Positions 5,991 to 6,806 of a stretch of 6,806 nt of DNA are shown one piece after another (position 1 is the first letter of the stretch; each line of letters opens with the position of its first letter). The notes under the pieces were generated by a model, which made no database searches, had not been told where the DNA came from, and was given only the letters and a program-made list of their open reading frames with translations. Made by a program: the position numbers and the translations under genes. The stretch covers positions 1-6,806 of the forward strand of contig JAPKCP010000180.1 in assembly GCA_028822885.1 (NCBI GenBank), given 5' to 3'. This stretch comes from Yoonia sp. GTDB taxonomy: Bacteria; Pseudomonadota; Alphaproteobacteria; Rhodobacterales; Rhodobacteraceae.

Positions 5991-6496
5991 TGGCCGATCA
6001 GGTAAATTCCCTCGAAGAGCTGGGTGCCGTTGCAGAAGGCATCGTTGTCGCTGCTGAAGATGCTCCGGTTGCTGAAGTCATCATTCACCGTGACCCGGTG
6101 CGCGACGAACTTGGCCGCTCATATGCGACTGGTAAGCGTAAAGACGCTGTTGCCCGTGTTTGGATCCGTCCAGGTTCCGGCAAGGTCACAGTAAACGGCA
6201 AAGAAATGAACACATACTTTGCACGCCCTGTTTTGCAGATGATTTTGGCTCAGCCATTCTCAGTTGCTGGCGTTGCTGGTCAGTTTGACGTGATTGCCAC
6301 GGTCAAAGGTGGTGGTCTTTCTGGTCAAGCTGGTGCCGTAAAGCACGGTGTTTCAAAGGCATTGCAGCTTTATGATCCATCCTTGCGTCCCGCGCTGAAA
6401 GCTGCTGGCTTCCTCACACGCGATAGCCGCGTTGTTGAGCGTAAGAAGTACGGTAAAGCAAAAGCCCGTAAGAGCTTCCAGTTCTCCAAGCGCTAA
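5990..6496 (+). CDS. rpsI: 30S ribosomal protein S9
   Basis: This is a small-subunit protein whose C-terminal tail reaches toward P-site tRNA in the ribosome. The 168-residue product has an acidic N-terminal extension of about 43 residues, common in Alphaproteobacteria, before the conserved core begins at SYATGKRKDAVARVW (44-58). Further family blocks are GGGLSGQAGAVKHGVSKAL (107-125), LTRDSRVVERKKYGKAKARK (142-161) and the basic C-terminus SFQFSKR, whose final Ser-Lys-Arg is the universal tail. GAGG (5978-5981) lies 8 bases before the ATG, inside rplM. The start overlaps the rplM stop by one base. The operon ends here at a strong terminator 30 bases downstream. Confidence 0.97.
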   Translation: MADQVNSLEELGAVAEGIVVAAEDAPVAEVIIHRDPVRDELGRSYATGKRKDAVARVWIRPGSGKVTVNGKEMNTYFARPVLQMILAQPFSVAGVAGQFDVIATVKGGGLSGQAGAVKHGVSKALQLYDPSLRPALKAAGFLTRDSRVVERKKYGKAKARKSFQFSKR

Positions 6497-6526
6497 CTAC
6501 GAACGAGTATATTACTCAATAAAAAC

Positions 6527-6557
6527 AAAGGGTTCGCAGTTTGCGAGCCCTTTTTTT
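6527..6557 (+). terminator. Strong intrinsic terminator of the rplM-rpsI operon
   Basis: AAAGGGTTCGCA (6527-6538) pairs with TGCGAGCCCTTT (6542-6553) through a GTT loop, giving a 12-bp stem with one G-U pair. Seven T residues (6551-6557) overlap and extend past the stem. This is a textbook rho-independent terminator for the plus strand; the A residues on the left side (6521-6529) could also make it work for leftward transcription. Confidence 0.93.
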
Positions 6558-6561
6558 ATGC

Positions 6562-6641
6562 GTAGCAGATTAGTAGCAGCGCTTTGATGTCATTGACGTA
6601 TTGAATTAGCGAAATTAGCATAACGACAGCATTTACAGCAT
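6562..6641. repeat. Three pairs of short direct repeats upstream of the integrase-like gene
   Basis: GTAGCAG occurs at 6562-6568 and 6573-6579 (11-base period). AATTAGC occurs at 6604-6610 and 6613-6619 (9-base period). ACAGCAT occurs at 6626-6632 and 6635-6641 (9-base period). All contain AGC and lie close to one helical turn apart. They overlap the candidate promoter of the downstream gene. Recognition by a regulator, an excisionase or the recombinase is possible but not shown. Confidence 0.45.
6593..6621 (+). promoter_or_regulatory. Candidate promoter of the integrase-like gene
   Basis: TTGACG (6593-6598) and TAGCAT (6616-6621) are spaced by 17 bases and match the sigma-70 boxes at 5 and 4 of 6 positions. 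The start point would be near 6628, giving a leader of about 30 bases with GGAG (6646-6649) as ribosome binding site. The AATTAGC repeat pair lies in the spacer and over the -10 box. Confidence 0.4.
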
Positions 6642-6658
6642 GTTTGGAGTGGGCTGAA

Positions 6659-6806
6659 TTGGCATATTACGAGAACAAAGTAGAACACTACGGTGGTTCA
6701 CTTGTGCTGTTTCAACGTAATCTTGCTGTTGCTGTTCCAAAATCTAAAACGCATCGTTTGCAAAACTGGTACATGCGCTTAAAAATAGCTGGGCGAAAAG
6801 GCTATG
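6659..6806 (+). CDS. Probable site-specific integrase (tyrosine recombinase type), N-terminal part only
   Basis: A frame starting at TTG 6659 stays open to the window edge (49 complete codons). GGAG at 6646-6649 lies 9 bases before the TTG, a good ribosome binding site; another in-frame TTG at 6644 lacks one, and the frame is closed by TGA at 6602. The protein begins MAYYENKVEHYGGSLVLFQR and later has NWYMRLKIAGRKGY (36-49). This N-terminus, with an aromatic/basic strand of the NWYMRLK type, resembles integrase-like proteins of marine proteobacteria that I recognise from memory. The catalytic domain (Arg, His-x-x-Arg, Tyr) would lie outside the window, so the family cannot be proven here. Its position just past the rpsI terminator, with its own promoter and repeats, fits the first gene of an integrated element. 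It could also be an unrelated DNA-binding protein. Confidence 0.5.
   Translation, partial: MAYYENKVEHYGGSLVLFQRNLAVAVPKSKTHRLQNWYMRLKIAGRKGY

Noticed and set aside
6530..6550. GGGTTCGCA...TGCGAGCCC as a tRNA T-arm or tRNA fragment used as an attachment site
   Set aside because: The loop is only 3 bases, the stem is 9-12 bp and ends in a T-run, and no acceptor, D or anticodon arms are found around it; it is an intrinsic terminator.

Overview
The window looks like chromosomal DNA of an alphaproteobacterium, most likely a marine member of the Rhodobacteraceae (Roseobacter group). This is inferred from recognised protein families and neighbourhood: a heme A synthase followed by an M32 carboxypeptidase, a DUF1127 protein divergent from a MocR-type regulator, and a long acidic N-terminal extension on ribosomal protein S9. 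GC content is moderate. No database search was possible, so the taxonomy is an inference.

Layout, left to right. (1) 1-2273, plus strand: the C-terminal part of heme A synthase (ctaA; its 5' end lies outside the window), overlapping by an ATGA junction a full-length thermostable-type (M32) carboxypeptidase. (2) 2274-2340: a short convergent gap packed with inverted repeats. (3) 2341-3108, minus strand: a crotonase-fold protein of the ECHDC3-like type, which lacks one of the two classical catalytic glutamates. (4) 3171-3596, plus strand: a PaaI-type hot-dog thioesterase, divergent from the crotonase gene. (5) 3603-3868, minus strand: a small DUF1127 protein with a strong intrinsic terminator whose U-run overlaps the thioesterase stop codon. 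(6) 3955-5376, plus strand: a MocR-family (GntR-HTH plus aminotransferase fold) regulator, divergent from DUF1127 across a repeat-rich 86-bp promoter region. (7) 5377-5528: leader and promoters of the ribosomal operon. (8) 5529-6496, plus strand: rplM-rpsI, closed by a strong intrinsic terminator at 6527-6557. (9) 6558-6806: a repeat-rich upstream region and the first 49 codons of a TTG-started gene that resembles the N-terminus of a tyrosine-recombinase-type integrase, running off the right edge.

Most of the window is ordinary core genome: respiratory heme biosynthesis, peptide turnover, acyl-CoA or thioester chemistry and translation. The best candidates for something less ordinary are the right edge, where a probable integrase with three pairs of short direct repeats over its promoter region suggests the start of an integrated element just after the rpsI terminator; the DUF1127/MocR control region; and the crotonase homologue with an altered active site. 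I did not find a complete novel system inside the window. If one is present, it probably lies to the right of position 6806.
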